A stretch of DNA of 64,000 nucleotides, taken from NCBI GenBank assembly GCA_016927245.1, contig JAFGNA010000017.1, forward strand, positions 1-64,000. The letters are read 5' to 3'. How positions within the stretch are numbered: the first letter of the stretch is position 1; each line of letters opens with the position of its first letter. The position numbers and the translations under genes are program-made. The notes beneath the pieces are model-generated. The model searched no databases. It saw nothing but the letters and a program-made list of their open reading frames with translations, and had not been told where the DNA came from. This DNA comes from Candidatus Woesearchaeota archaeon. GTDB lineage: Archaea > Nanobdellota > Nanobdellia > Woesearchaeales > WJKR01. Shown here piece after piece: positions 1 to 9,764 of the stretch.

Positions 1-218
1 GATTCCTTGAGCCGCTGCCCGTCGGTCTTGCACTTGAGACCTGGGTCGATGACGCCTAGGCGGACGTCCATGAGGCCGCCGTCGACCGGGTATCCTTCCT
101 TGTCGTAGAGTTCAGGCGTGACGATCTTCGCCTTTGCGAAGTCCTTGATCATCTTCGGCGACATCAGCGCGAATTCTATGCGGTTGACGCGGCTGTACAC
201 GAGTTTCTCGTTGTCCAT
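1..218 (-). CDS. rpoA1: DNA-directed RNA polymerase subunit A' (N-terminal part, runs off window start)
   Basis: Minus-strand translation from ATG at 218: MDNEKLVYSRVNRIEFALMSPKMIKDFAKAKIVTPELYDKEGYPVDGGLMDVRLGVIDPGLKCKTDG; lies directly downstream of rpoB1 as in archaeal rpo operons. Confidence 0.9.
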   Translation of the reverse strand, partial: MDNEKLVYSRVNRIEFALMSPKMIKDFAKAKIVTPELYDKEGYPVDGGLMDVRLGVIDPGLKCKTDGQRLKE

Positions 219-239
219 TGTGATTCTTCACCTTGTTCC

Positions 240-2048
240 TCAGAACTTCCTGCTCACCACCATTTTCGGGTATACGCCGAGGCTCATGAACTCGTCGAGC
301 ATGAGCTTGAACGCGTAGCTGATCTCGACGTTCTGGAGCTCTTCCTCGTCGCCGAGCAGGGAGCTGGTGGCCTTGCCTCCTTTCTTGGCGTCGTAGTAGC
401 CTATCAGCCCTGACTTCTCGCCGATGGGCACGATGGTCTTGTCAGAGTCAAATCGCTCCTTGAGCAGCAGGGAGGCGCCGTGGGCGACGAACGTGTCCTT
501 CTCCATCTCCCCCAGGCGGAGGCCTCCTTCCTTCGCTCGACCTTCTGTGGGTTGCCGGGTGAGGAGCTGTATGGGGCCGCGCGCTCGGCTGTGTATCTTG
601 TTCGCGACCATGTGCTTGAGCTTGAGGTAGTACATGTTGCCGATGAATACTTGGACGTCGTAGCGCTCGCCGGTGATGCCGTTGTACAGCGTCTCCGCGC
701 CGTTGTCCTGGAATCCGAGCCTTTGCAGCTCTGCGCGGATGTCGACCTCTTTCTCCGCGTCGAACAGCGTGGCGTCGACGTTCCTCCCGGCGAGGGCTCC
801 TGTCTTGCCTGCGAGCAACTCGAGGAGGTGCGAGACGGTCATCCTGCTGGGTATGCCGTGAGTGCCGAAGATGATGTCTGGCTTCATACCCGTTGCGGAG
901 AAGGGCACGTCTGCTTCTGGGGCGACGTAGCTGATGACGCCTTTCTGGCCGTGCCTGCTGGTGAACTTGTCTCCTATCTCTGGTATGCGTTGTTCGCGGA
1001 GCCTGGCTTGGACGAGCTTGTTGCCTTCGGCGTTCTCTGTCAGGAAGATGAAGTCGACGATGCCTTTTTCGCCGTGCTTGAGGCTCATGCTGCTCTCTCG
1101 TCGTTGGTTGCTTGTGAGGTTGTACTCGTCGGCGCTGCTGAGGAACCGCGGCGGGCTTGTCTTGCCGATGATGACGTCGTCCTCTTTCACCACTGCTTCG
1201 GGGAATATGATGCCGTCGTCCTCGAGGAACCGGTAGTCATGCTCTGATCGGTATCCCTTGACCTCTTTGTCAGGGATGGTGATCTCGTCGATGAGCCCGC
1301 CGCTGTAGCGGAGCTCTTCGCTGATGACCGGTCGGAAGTAGGTGCTCCTCGCGAGTCCTCGCTGGATTGATCCTTGGTTGATGATGATGGCGTCCTCCAT
1401 GTTGTAGCCTTTGTAGGACATCACGGCGACGATGACGTTCTGTCCTGATGGGTGCTTTTCAAACTCGGAGACGTAGTGCATCGCGCTGCTCACGATGGGG
1501 AATTGCGGGTGGTGCAGGACTGAGACGTCCATGTCCGTGCGGACCATGTAGTTCGCGATGTACAGGCCGAGGGATTGCTTCTGGTTCTTGCTTCCTTGGT
1601 TCATGCGCACGCCGTGGTTGTAGTTGCCGAACGGTACGAGGCTGGTGCACAGCCCGACGAGGTCTATCGGGCTGATCTCGAGGTGTGTGTGCTCCTGCGT
1701 GAGGTCTTCTTCCTGGATGGCGACGAACGCTGATTCCTCCTCTGTTGCGTCGAGGTATTCGATGATGCCTTGTTTGATGAGGTCTGACCATCCTATCTCG
1801 TTCTTCTTGAGTTGCTCGACGTGCTTGTCCGTGAGGAGTGGTTTGCCGTCCTTGACGACGATGAGCGGCCTGATGCTTCTTCCTTTGGCTGTTTCGACTG
1901 TGACGCGCCCTCGTTCCTCGTCGTGGAGGATGTTGGCGCTCACCGGCAGCTTGCCGAGCCTTCGCTGGTCGATGAATTTCTTGGTGAAGTCAGCGGGTTC
2001 TTTGACCGTGCCGACGAATTTCCCATCCACGAAAACGTCCGTTGCCAT
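240..2048 (-). CDS. rpoB1: DNA-directed RNA polymerase subunit B' (C-terminal half of split B)
   Basis: 602 aa; motifs GYNMEDAIIINQGSIQRGLARSTYFR, RHGQKGV, DIIFGTHGIPSRMTVSHLLE. Confidence 0.97.
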   Translation of the reverse strand: MATDVFVDGKFVGTVKEPADFTKKFIDQRRLGKLPVSANILHDEERGRVTVETAKGRSIRPLIVVKDGKPLLTDKHVEQLKKNEIGWSDLIKQGIIEYLDATEEESAFVAIQEEDLTQEHTHLEISPIDLVGLCTSLVPFGNYNHGVRMNQGSKNQKQSLGLYIANYMVRTDMDVSVLHHPQFPIVSSAMHYVSEFEKHPSGQNVIVAVMSYKGYNMEDAIIINQGSIQRGLARSTYFRPVISEELRYSGGLIDEITIPDKEVKGYRSEHDYRFLEDDGIIFPEAVVKEDDVIIGKTSPPRFLSSADEYNLTSNQRRESSMSLKHGEKGIVDFIFLTENAEGNKLVQARLREQRIPEIGDKFTSRHGQKGVISYVAPEADVPFSATGMKPDIIFGTHGIPSRMTVSHLLELLAGKTGALAGRNVDATLFDAEKEVDIRAELQRLGFQDNGAETLYNGITGERYDVQVFIGNMYYLKLKHMVANKIHSRARGPIQLLTRQPTEGRAKEGGLRLGEMEKDTFVAHGASLLLKERFDSDKTIVPIGEKSGLIGYYDAKKGGKATSSLLGDEEELQNVEISYAFKLMLDEFMSLGVYPKMVVSRKF

Positions 2049-2049
2049 G

Positions 2050-3540
2050 TTACTTGTTCACCTCCAGGCCGAGGTGCTTCATCGTTTTCATGAAGTCTTC
2101 CTCATCGATGCGCGGGCTGATGTCTGCGAGCAGGGCGAGGTTCTTTCGTAGCCCGATGTTGCTGCCCTCAGGGGTCTCTGTCATGCATAGCCTTCCCATG
2201 TGGGTGCTGTGCAGCGCTCTGGCTTCGAAGTTCTCCTGCGACGCGGAGAGCGGGCTGATGACTCGTTGCAGGTGGCTCAGGGTTTGGAGGAAGTTGAGCC
2301 GTTCTATCCGTTGCGAGACTCCTTTTCGCCCGCCGACCCAGCTCCCGGTCGCCATGCTGCTGTAGATCCTTTGCGTCAATAGTTTCTCTCGTATGATGAC
2401 TTTTATCGAGGGGAACTTTCCTCGCTTGACGATGCGTTGGAAGTTGTAGAGGAGGTCTCCTATCAGGACTTTGAGGTTGACTTTGAAGAGGTCTCCCATG
2501 AGGTCTCCTGAGTACTTGATGCGCTTGTTCGCGTAGTGGTCCTTGTCGTCTACTGGGAACTTTCCCGCTGTGGTGAGGAGGTAGTCCTTGGCGTACTTGC
2601 ACAGGTTCACGGCCTTGAACTTCCTGACTTCTTCGTCGATGCCTAGGTGTGGGAGGAGGTACTTGTCGATGATGTCTGTGACCCGCTCTATCCTGATGTC
2701 CCTGCTCTGTGTGATGCCTATCTTCTTGGCGACGTAGTCAAGGGCGTCCTCCTCGTTCTTGAGGTCGATGAACTCGTACAGGTTGATGAACACCTCGCTG
2801 TTCTCTCCGAGGTCGATGGCTTTCATGATGTCTTCGTCCTTGGTCATGCCGAGCGCCTTGATGACTGCGATGAGCGGTATGCGCTTGACCCGTGTGAAGC
2901 TGAGGTAGATGATGCCGTCCTTGAGCTTCTCGAACTGGTGGGGTATCTTGTAGCTTCCTCGTTCTGAGAACACCTTGCCCACGTACGGGCTGATGCCTGT
3001 GCTGGCCTTCTCGACCATGAGCTTGTTGCTGGCCAGGTCCTCTATCTTGACGATGGCCTTCTCGGTGCCGTTGATGATGAAGTACCCTCCTGGGTCGTCT
3101 GGGTCCTCGCCGTGCTTGATGAGGTCTTCCTTGCCGAGCTTGTGGAGGTGGCAGTGCTTGCTCTTGACCATGATGGGGATGGTGCCTATTTGGGTCTTGA
3201 AGCTCTCTCGTTGCACGCCGTTGATGTGCGCTGAGACCTCTATGTAGATAGGGGCTGAGTATGATATCTTTCGGAGGCGTGCCTCGATGGGGTAGATGGG
3301 TCGCTTGCTGCCGTCGGCCTCGGTGATTTCCGGCTTGTGCACGCTTATCTTGTCGAAGCGTATCTTGAACTCCTCGACGTTCGGCGGGATGATGGTGGGC
3401 TCGATTTCCTTGTTCTCCTCGATGATGTCCTGAAGATCATGCTCGATGAAGTAGTTGAAGCTTTCCAGGTCTGCTTCGACGAATGATTTCTCGTCGAAGT
3501 ATTTCTGTATGAGCAGCTTGTGCTTATTCATTGATGACAC
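2050..3540 (-). CDS. rpoB2: DNA-directed RNA polymerase subunit B'' (N-terminal half of split B)
   Basis: 496 aa; GGYFIINGTEKAIVKIEDLASNK, ALHSTHMGRLCMTETPEGSNIGLRKNLALLADI. Confidence 0.97.
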   Translation of the reverse strand: MSSMNKHKLLIQKYFDEKSFVEADLESFNYFIEHDLQDIIEENKEIEPTIIPPNVEEFKIRFDKISVHKPEITEADGSKRPIYPIEARLRKISYSAPIYIEVSAHINGVQRESFKTQIGTIPIMVKSKHCHLHKLGKEDLIKHGEDPDDPGGYFIINGTEKAIVKIEDLASNKLMVEKASTGISPYVGKVFSERGSYKIPHQFEKLKDGIIYLSFTRVKRIPLIAVIKALGMTKDEDIMKAIDLGENSEVFINLYEFIDLKNEEDALDYVAKKIGITQSRDIRIERVTDIIDKYLLPHLGIDEEVRKFKAVNLCKYAKDYLLTTAGKFPVDDKDHYANKRIKYSGDLMGDLFKVNLKVLIGDLLYNFQRIVKRGKFPSIKVIIREKLLTQRIYSSMATGSWVGGRKGVSQRIERLNFLQTLSHLQRVISPLSASQENFEARALHSTHMGRLCMTETPEGSNIGLRKNLALLADISPRIDEEDFMKTMKHLGLEVNK

Positions 3541-3766
3541 CTCTGTAGAAGACGGACGCGCCTGCGGTGGTGCTCTTGCGCTCGATCTTGATGACGTCGT
3601 TCTCCTTGGCGTCGAGGTGCGCGATGGCCGGGTCGTTCTTGAAGATTTTCGGCAGCTCTCTGATGGTGATGTTATAGGTCTGGAAGAGCGCTTCTTTCTC
3701 CTTGTCGGAGATCTTCTCGTGCTGCGGGATGAGAACGTGGGTGAGCGGCTCGTGCTTGCTTGCCAT
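3524..3766 (-). CDS. rpoH: DNA-directed RNA polymerase subunit H
   Basis: MASKHEPLTHVLIPQHEKISDKEKEALFQTYNITIRELPKIFKNDPAIAHLDAKENDVIKIERKSTTAGASVFYRGVINE; overlaps rpoB2 start. Confidence 0.93.
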   Translation of the reverse strand: MASKHEPLTHVLIPQHEKISDKEKEALFQTYNITIRELPKIFKNDPAIAHLDAKENDVIKIERKSTTAGASVFYRGVINE

Positions 3767-3808
3767 CTGTGTTGTCCTCCTTCTGGGTCGGCGGGTGGTT
3801 GTGGGTCT

Positions 3809-3908
3809 GGGCCGGACGGGGTTCGAACCCGCGACCACCTGATTAAAAGTCAGGTGCTCTACTGCCCAGACGGCTGCGGGGCCGTCTTCCAAGCTGAGCT
3901 ACCGGCCC
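3809..3908 (-). tRNA. tRNA-Lys(UUU) with a hairpin insertion in the D-loop
   Basis: Acceptor GGGCCGG/CCGGCCC, anticodon arm CCTGA-CTTTTAA-TCAGG, T-arm GCGGG-TTCGAAC-CCCGT; D-stem GCTC/GAGC encloses an extra AGACGGC-CCCGCA-GCCGTCT hairpin; 100 nt total. Confidence 0.85.
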
Positions 3909-3918
3909 TCACTGGTAC

Positions 3919-3990
3919 GCCCTGGCCGGGATTTGAACCCGGGTCGAAGCCTCGACAGGGCTTCATGATAGGCCACTACACTACCAGGGC
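3919..3990 (-). tRNA. tRNA-Asp(GUC)
   Basis: GCCCTGG...CCAGGGC acceptor; anticodon loop CTGTCGA; T-arm CCGGG-TTCAAAT-CCCGG. Confidence 0.9.
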
Positions 3991-4271
3991 ACCTGACAGG
4001 GCATAGCGCTCTCTAACCTTTGATTTCGCGGGTTTGAGAACATTACGCTTCGACCATGGATGACGGCACCGATTGCTGCTCTTGACGATTGGTCTGCGTG
4101 AACAACAGTCTGTTTATAAAGGTTGTGGTCGGAGAACTAGCTAGGAAAAACTAGGTCGTGAGGGCGGCACGTTTGCGCCGCTCAAAGAGATTAGTATAAC
4201 TCTGGAAATACGTCTATATATAACTTTGTGTGTCTCGGTTTTGTATATTCAAGGAATAGAGAAAAATATTG

Positions 4272-4737
4272 CTACTCTCGACACAAACCGTGACAGAGAG
4301 ATTTGTTGGCGGTGAATCGTTTCATGTACTCTTGGCGTTCTTCTTGCGAGATTGGTTGGTTCGTCTTCCAGGCTTCTTCAACGAGGGCGACGAGATCTTT
4401 GTTTTCACCTGTTACCATGATGGTGATAGTTCCATCTGTTGACACATCTCTGAGGTAATGAGCTTCTAATCTTGCTTTGAGGATTACTTCCTGATTATCT
4501 TTGTTGTAGCGTGAGTATTTGTTCCCGGCCGTGTGCGAATCCTCCAATGCGCCCATCACACATTTCCATGTAGATATTCTTTCCTTCCTCGTCCTCAACA
4601 GAGAAAGCGTAGTCTTGGGCGTATTGATGCACAGTCTTAATGACTGCGTCATACTTGCCCAGCGCAACATCTTCATCAGGATTATCGTTCCCTCTCCCAT
4701 TCCCGAATCTAAGTCTTAGTTCACGTTTTTGATTCAC
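4272..4737 (-). pseudogene. Hypothetical protein, apparently frameshifted
   Basis: Two overlapping minus-strand ORFs (4495..4737 and 4272..4700) look like N- and C-terminal parts of one about 155 aa protein, joined by a 1-nt shift near 4515-4525 (...GFAHGRE / GNKYSRYNKDNQEVILKARLEAHYLRD...). Confidence 0.5.
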
Positions 4738-4795
4738 TATCCTTGAGGGGAATAACTTGGCGCATATAATAATTGCTTTAGAGATAGAAAAGAAT

Positions 4796-4919
4796 CCCCC
4801 CTCCCAGATTCGAACCGGGGACCTCTCGGTAACGGCTGGTCACCAATCATCCACTGGCACGCGCCGTTGTCTTGGTGAACGTCTACAGCCGAGCGCTCTA
4901 GCCGCTGAGCTAAGGGGGG
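4796..4919 (-). tRNA. tRNA-Tyr(GUA) with an intron of about 50 nt after the anticodon
   Basis: CCCCCCT/AGGGGGG acceptor (C1-G72 as expected for archaeal Tyr); CTCGG-CTGTAGA...ACCGAG split by insert at canonical 37/38 region. Confidence 0.88.
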
Positions 4920-4975
4920 TTTTCTGCGCTGATGAACAAAGAACTGTTTATAAAAGTTTGGTCTTCCTGAGAGGC

Positions 4976-6409
4976 TCACTGGACGATAACGCTCGGCCCG
5001 CTCATCGTCACTCGTTCATGGCCGCGGCTCTCAAACTTTACCTTGGTCTCCGGCAGGCTCATCCGCCCGATGATCTTCAGCTTGCTCTTGATCTTGTACG
5101 AGATGATGCGCTCCTCGTACGGCTCGAGGCCGTCAATCTCCCAGCGCGCGATGGTGCCCCTTTTCTCAGATTTCGTCACCTTGGTGGGTTGCAGGGTGCC
5201 GAGGTGGGCGTGGCTCAGCAGTTCGGCGATGTGCGGGACGCGGTCGATGACCTTGAGCTTGCTCACCGCGTGGCGGCTCCTGTTCTTGATGAAGATGCGC
5301 ACCTTCATCTCGCTCATCCCTTCCTTGTCGGACATCGTGACCTGCGCTTCCTTGAGCGCGATGATAGGGCTGCGGAACCGGTAGTACGCGATGATGATGA
5401 GGATGATGAGAATGATAAGGATGATGAGCGGCCAGTAGTTCTTGGTCAGCGTGATCTCCACTGCTTCCCCTGGCTGGACGGTGACGTCCCAGGTGATGCT
5501 CCTGCCGCGCTCGTCCTTGGTGACCGTTCCTTGCGGGTCTGCGCTCATGAAAGCGTCCTCGAGCAGCCCTACCGCATAGCTAGGGGTCGTGGTGAGCTGC
5601 TTGTTCCCGTTGTTGGCGAGGATGATGACCTCTACCTTCTTGATGCCGAGGAATCCTTTGTGGCGGATTTCCCGGTTCATGGAGAGGTCTGGGTAGCCGA
5701 TGACCTCGTAGGAGGAGTGGTCTTCTGCGATGACGCCGTGCTGCGCCGTGCTGACCGTGACGCCGAGGTCATGCCATCCAGGTGCCTCGTCATCGTCGAG
5801 GTCGTAGTAGAATGACTTCCTGAACGTGTATTGCGGGCCTCCTTTGAGTGAGGTGGTGAACTCCTCGCTGAACAGGTCGCTGGTGACGGTGATGGTGAGC
5901 TCGTCGTACACCCGCGGGTTGTTGTTCCTGAGGAAGACCGCCACTTCGTAGGGCTGGCGCGGGTCTGCTTGCTCGGTCGCGGTCACTTGGAGGTCGATGT
6001 TCGGGGCGTAGCCGCTCTTGATGAACAGGTCGAGCGAGACGGAGAGGAACACTTCCTCCTTGATGACCTCGCCACTCCTCATCCCGATGAACTCCAAGGG
6101 GATGATGTGGTTGTGGAGCCCGACGGTGGAGCGCGGCGTGATGGTGAGGTCGAACGCGGTCGTGGTGTTGCCTTTGAGGTTGACCGCTTGCGGCGTGAGA
6201 ATCCAGCTCGAGGCGTCCGCGCGGATGTTCACGACTTCTCCTTGGCCATCGCTCGTGATGGTGACCTCGTACGTGGCGCTCTCCAAGGGGAGGACGGTGT
6301 TGTTGATAGCCTTGATGTCCACCTCGAACGCGGTGGCCGTCGCCGAGAACGCTATGATGAACAGGATGCCAATGCCTATGATTAGTCGTTTGTGCATGCT
6401 CCACACCAC
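4976..6409 (-). CDS. Secreted/membrane-anchored protein with signal peptide, Ig-like/NEW3-type repeats and TM segment
   Basis: 477 aa; N-terminal hydrophobic signal, PLIILIILIILIIIAYY TM, beta-rich surface repeats. Confidence 0.6.
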   Translation of the reverse strand: MVWSMHKRLIIGIGILFIIAFSATATAFEVDIKAINNTVLPLESATYEVTITSDGQGEVVNIRADASSWILTPQAVNLKGNTTTAFDLTITPRSTVGLHNHIIPLEFIGMRSGEVIKEEVFLSVSLDLFIKSGYAPNIDLQVTATEQADPRQPYEVAVFLRNNNPRVYDELTITVTSDLFSEEFTTSLKGGPQYTFRKSFYYDLDDDEAPGWHDLGVTVSTAQHGVIAEDHSSYEVIGYPDLSMNREIRHKGFLGIKKVEVIILANNGNKQLTTTPSYAVGLLEDAFMSADPQGTVTKDERGRSITWDVTVQPGEAVEITLTKNYWPLIILIILIILIIIAYYRFRSPIIALKEAQVTMSDKEGMSEMKVRIFIKNRSRHAVSKLKVIDRVPHIAELLSHAHLGTLQPTKVTKSEKRGTIARWEIDGLEPYEERIISYKIKSKLKIIGRMSLPETKVKFESRGHERVTMSGPSVIVQ

Positions 6410-6462
6410 CTTAATGGTTCTTACTCGACGGTGATATTTAAATTTTGTGTATTCTGGCGTCT

Positions 6463-6582
6463 GGGGCTACGGGGATTTGAACCCCGGTTACCAGCTGTCC
6501 GCATCACAGAATGTCGCTAGTAGTGGCAGCGGCTTCTCTGCGAACCCCGAGCTGGAGTGATACCAAGCTACACTATAGCCCC
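6463..6582 (-). tRNA. tRNA-Pro (probably CGG) with an intron of about 45 nt
   Basis: GGGGCTA/TAGCCCC acceptor, T-arm CGGGG-TTCAAAT-CCCCG, CCAG...CTGG anticodon stem interrupted after CTCGGGG. Confidence 0.78.
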
Positions 6583-6669
6583 TTTGCTGCTCGGCGCAAC
6601 CAACACCGGTTTAAATACGTTGCTGTTCGTCCTGCCGGGCCGTCGTCGCGCCTGCTCGCCGCGGCGGGC

Positions 6670-8736
6670 TTATGAGATGGTGCTCGTTTGTTCTTGCTTG
6701 CTGATCCTGATGACGTGCTCGACGAACCCTTCCATCTTTGCTTCGTGGCTGACGAGGATGAGTTGCCGCAGCCGTAATTGGTCGAGGACGTCGCGCATCC
6801 GGTCGAGTTGGTGCGCTGAGAAGCCATCGGTGGGTTCGTCGAGGATGAGGAGGTCTTTGGTCTGGATGGTGGTGATGTACTCGTTGATGACTTGGTTGAG
6901 GGCGAGGCGGTACGCCAGCGCCACCGCGGTCTTCTCGCCGCCTGAGAGTGATTCTGCCTCTGTGTCGTAGCCGTTCAGGGTGATGACGGGCGTGAAGGAG
7001 CGGTCGAGCCCTACTTGCAGCGCTTCGTCCTCGATGATCGTGGCGAACCACGCGCTGAAGAGCTGGGCGAACTCGCCGTGCAAGGCGCTGAACACTGCTT
7101 GTTCTATCCTCGCCGTGGCGGGGATGAACCCTTCCTTGAGCCAGTGCAGCGTGCTGTGGAGTAGGGACGCGCGCGATTGGTGTTTCTCTAGTCGTGCGAC
7201 CTCTTTTTCGAGCCGTTCCTCGCGTTCCTGGGCCGCCTCGCTTTCGGCCGCGGCACGGGCCTGCGTCGCGGCAGCTTCGCGCGCCGCTAGTTGCGCCGCC
7301 GCTGTTCGCGCTTGTTGCTCCTCGTAGCGCTTGCGGGCCGGCGCGAGCCGTGCGAGCGACTCTTCCTGCGCGGCAAGCTCCTGCGCGGCGCGTTCCCGGC
7401 CTTTCATGACGGCCTCGAGTTCTTCCTGTGCATGCTTGGCTTGCTCGTCGAGGAGTCGTGCTTGCCGCTTGATCCCTGCTGCTCGCTCCAGCGCCTGGGC
7501 GCGTGCGAGCTGCTGGTCGCGGAGATCCTTGATGGCGCGTTCCAGCGTGGCGAGCTTGCTTTCCGCTTCCTTGATGAAAGCGGCGATGGTGGCGAGCTTC
7601 TCGGCTTGTTCTCCTTCCTTTGCTGCTTGCTCCTTGATGAGCCTTTCTTTGTGCTCGTGCGGGACTGCTTGCCGGCATAGCGGGCAGCTCGCGCTGAGCG
7701 CGGCGAGCTCTTCTTGGTTGCGCTGCGCCTCTTCCTTGATCGCTTCTGCCTTGGCGTATTGTTGTCGTGCTTGCCGGAGCCGCTCTTCCACCTTGGTGCG
7801 TGCCGCTTCCTTCTTCCTTGTTTGTTCCTTGGTGTCGGCCGGGGGCGCTGCCTGCTCTTGTCTGAGTGCTTGCTTGTTCTTGTTGGCTTGCTCGACGGTC
7901 TTTGCGAGGTGGTCCTTGCGCGCGTCGAGGTCTCGTATCGTTCTGCGCAGGCTTTTCGTGGCGTGCTCGGCCGCTTGCAGCCTTTCCTGCTCGTCGAGGA
8001 GCGCTTTGATCTGCGCTTCCGCGGCTGCTCGCGATTCTTCTGCGGCTTTTGCGTCTTTCGCTGCTTGCGTGGCCGCTTCCGCGAGCCGCTTGGCTTCTGC
8101 CGCGGCTTCTTTGTGTTCTTTCTTGAGGTGAGGGAGTTCTTCGAGTTGGAGCCGCAGCGCTCGTTCCTCGATTCTGAGTTCTTTGCTCGTCGTCGCTGCG
8201 TTGTCCCGTGCCCGTCGGTACTGGTCGATGCCGAATAATTTGCGCAGGGTTTCGAGCCTGGCGTCGGGGTCGTCGAAGAGGATGCGTTTCATCTCTTCCT
8301 GCGGGGTGTACACGGTGTACCTGAAGAGCAATGATTTCGCCTTGGTGAGGAGTTCGTGCGGGTAGCCGAGGAGGTCGAGGATGCGTGCCTTGAGCTCGAC
8401 GTGCGTTAGTGATTCTTCCTTGCCGTCGATGAGGAGCTTGCCCGCGCCTTGCTTGATGCCGTCCTTGTCTCGTTTGAGCGTCCTGGTGATGGTGACGTCC
8501 TTGTTGTTGATGGCTGCGTTGAGCGTGACGCTTCCTTGGCGCTCGCCGTGTCGGAGCAAGCTGCTGGCGGCGAGTTCTCCTCGTTGGATGCCGAACAGGG
8601 CGAACTCGATGGCGAGGAGGATGGTCGTCTTGCCGCTGCCCACGTCGCCTGAGAGGAGGGTGCTGCCTTCCGGGAACTCGATGGTGGCTTCGTGGTAGGA
8701 GCGGATGTTCTCGAGGCTGAGTGAGATGAGGAGCAT
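6670..8736 (-). CDS. rad50: Rad50/SMC-like ATPase
   Basis: Start MLLISLSLENIRSYHEATIEFPEGSTLLSGDVGSGKTTIL (Walker A), zinc-hook-like SCPLCRQAVP in the coiled coil, LSGGEKTAVALAYRLAL signature, LLILDEPTDGF Walker B. Confidence 0.85.
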   Translation of the reverse strand: MLLISLSLENIRSYHEATIEFPEGSTLLSGDVGSGKTTILLAIEFALFGIQRGELAASSLLRHGERQGSVTLNAAINNKDVTITRTLKRDKDGIKQGAGKLLIDGKEESLTHVELKARILDLLGYPHELLTKAKSLLFRYTVYTPQEEMKRILFDDPDARLETLRKLFGIDQYRRARDNAATTSKELRIEERALRLQLEELPHLKKEHKEAAAEAKRLAEAATQAAKDAKAAEESRAAAEAQIKALLDEQERLQAAEHATKSLRRTIRDLDARKDHLAKTVEQANKNKQALRQEQAAPPADTKEQTRKKEAARTKVEERLRQARQQYAKAEAIKEEAQRNQEELAALSASCPLCRQAVPHEHKERLIKEQAAKEGEQAEKLATIAAFIKEAESKLATLERAIKDLRDQQLARAQALERAAGIKRQARLLDEQAKHAQEELEAVMKGRERAAQELAAQEESLARLAPARKRYEEQQARTAAAQLAAREAAATQARAAAESEAAQEREERLEKEVARLEKHQSRASLLHSTLHWLKEGFIPATARIEQAVFSALHGEFAQLFSAWFATIIEDEALQVGLDRSFTPVITLNGYDTEAESLSGGEKTAVALAYRLALNQVINEYITTIQTKDLLILDEPTDGFSAHQLDRMRDVLDQLRLRQLILVSHEAKMEGFVEHVIRISKQEQTSTIS

Positions 8737-8759
8737 GGGTGTGAGGAGTGAGGGGTTGT

Positions 8760-9674
8760 TTAAGAAGGTTGCTTGTCTTGCCGCGCGCGGAAGCTGTTCG
8801 TCACGTTTTCGACGAGTGATTCCAGGCCTGCGTACCACGCGCTCGTGCCTTCTTGCTTCCCCCGCCGCGCGTACATGTCGAGCAGTGAGGAGCTGTTCTG
8901 GTGCACGAGCTCCTTGAAGTTCATCCAGAGCGCGGTGTAGCCGATGTTCGGGAGCGCCTTGCCGTGCTGCTTCGCCTGGTGGTAGCGGTAGGCGTTGTAC
9001 CCTGCGAAGATGCCGGCGTACGCGAGGGGGATGGCTGCTAGTTCTCCGTGGCCGAGCGCCGCTTTTTCAGTGCTGAACACGGCTGCGACCGCGCCGAGGT
9101 GCTCGGTCGCCATGGCGATGGGCGTCCACCACAGCGCGTTCTTCTCCGCCGCCCACGCTGCTGACTTGCCTGTCAGGTTCTCCAGGTTCTTGCTGCCTTC
9201 TTCGTACAGCGCTCCTTGGTAGCCCGCGGCGACGATGACGTCGTTCCAGAACCGGTGTTGCCGCTCCGCTCGTTTCCCGTTGTTCGCGGCGTGCCACTCC
9301 GTGGCGGCGTGGCCTCGGTAGAGGGAGCGGTCGACCATGCTCTGCGGCTCGTAGCGCTGGAAGAGTTCGATGATGCGGTCCTCCCACGGCGGTTGCTTGC
9401 GGGTGATGAGGCGTTCGATTCTCGTGGAAGGGACGTGGCTGAGCGGGGGGTCTTCTTTGGCGGAGTAGCGCATCGCGTATTCTCGGAACTGCCAGGCCCG
9501 CTTTGCTCGTCGCCTCGTCGCCAAGCGCTCCCTCGTCGTGGTTGGTCGGTGCTGTGCGAACAGGTCGGCGATGTCCTGCTCCCAAGGCGGGTCTTGTTTT
9601 GCGAGGTAGAACTCGACGAGGTTCCTCGGCGCGTACGGCGGCGGGTCGCTCGGCGCGGCAAACACGGCGTCCAT
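8760..9674 (-). CDS. Hypothetical protein
   Basis: ORF of about 305 aa from MDAVFAAPSDPPPY; consistent with local coding composition; directly upstream of rad50-like gene. Confidence 0.6.
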   Translation of the reverse strand: MDAVFAAPSDPPPYAPRNLVEFYLAKQDPPWEQDIADLFAQHRPTTTRERLATRRRAKRAWQFREYAMRYSAKEDPPLSHVPSTRIERLITRKQPPWEDRIIELFQRYEPQSMVDRSLYRGHAATEWHAANNGKRAERQHRFWNDVIVAAGYQGALYEEGSKNLENLTGKSAAWAAEKNALWWTPIAMATEHLGAVAAVFSTEKAALGHGELAAIPLAYAGIFAGYNAYRYHQAKQHGKALPNIGYTALWMNFKELVHQNSSSLLDMYARRGKQEGTSAWYAGLESLVENVTNSFRARQDKQPS

Positions 9675-9764
9675 GATGTTGGTATGTGGTTCCGGGCTCT
9701 TAAAGCTTGTCCTCGCACGAGAAACCTTTAAAAACAAGGTTGTTTTTCACGAAGCCAAACCACA

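Noticed and set aside
480-1247. Long + strand ORF (255 aa) opposite rpoB1
   Set aside because: Antisense shadow of a clearly identified gene on a GC-rich template; acidic low-complexity translation.
6480-6545. tRNA-Pro and tRNA-Tyr introns as possible hosts of a C/D or H/ACA guide RNA
   Set aside because: Only a partial C-box-like GTGATG or GGATGAT is visible; no complete C/D/C'/D' or ACA arrangement.
6611-7678. Arg-rich minus-strand ORF of 355 aa inside the rad50-like gene
   Set aside because: Alternative-frame artefact of GC-rich coiled-coil coding sequence.
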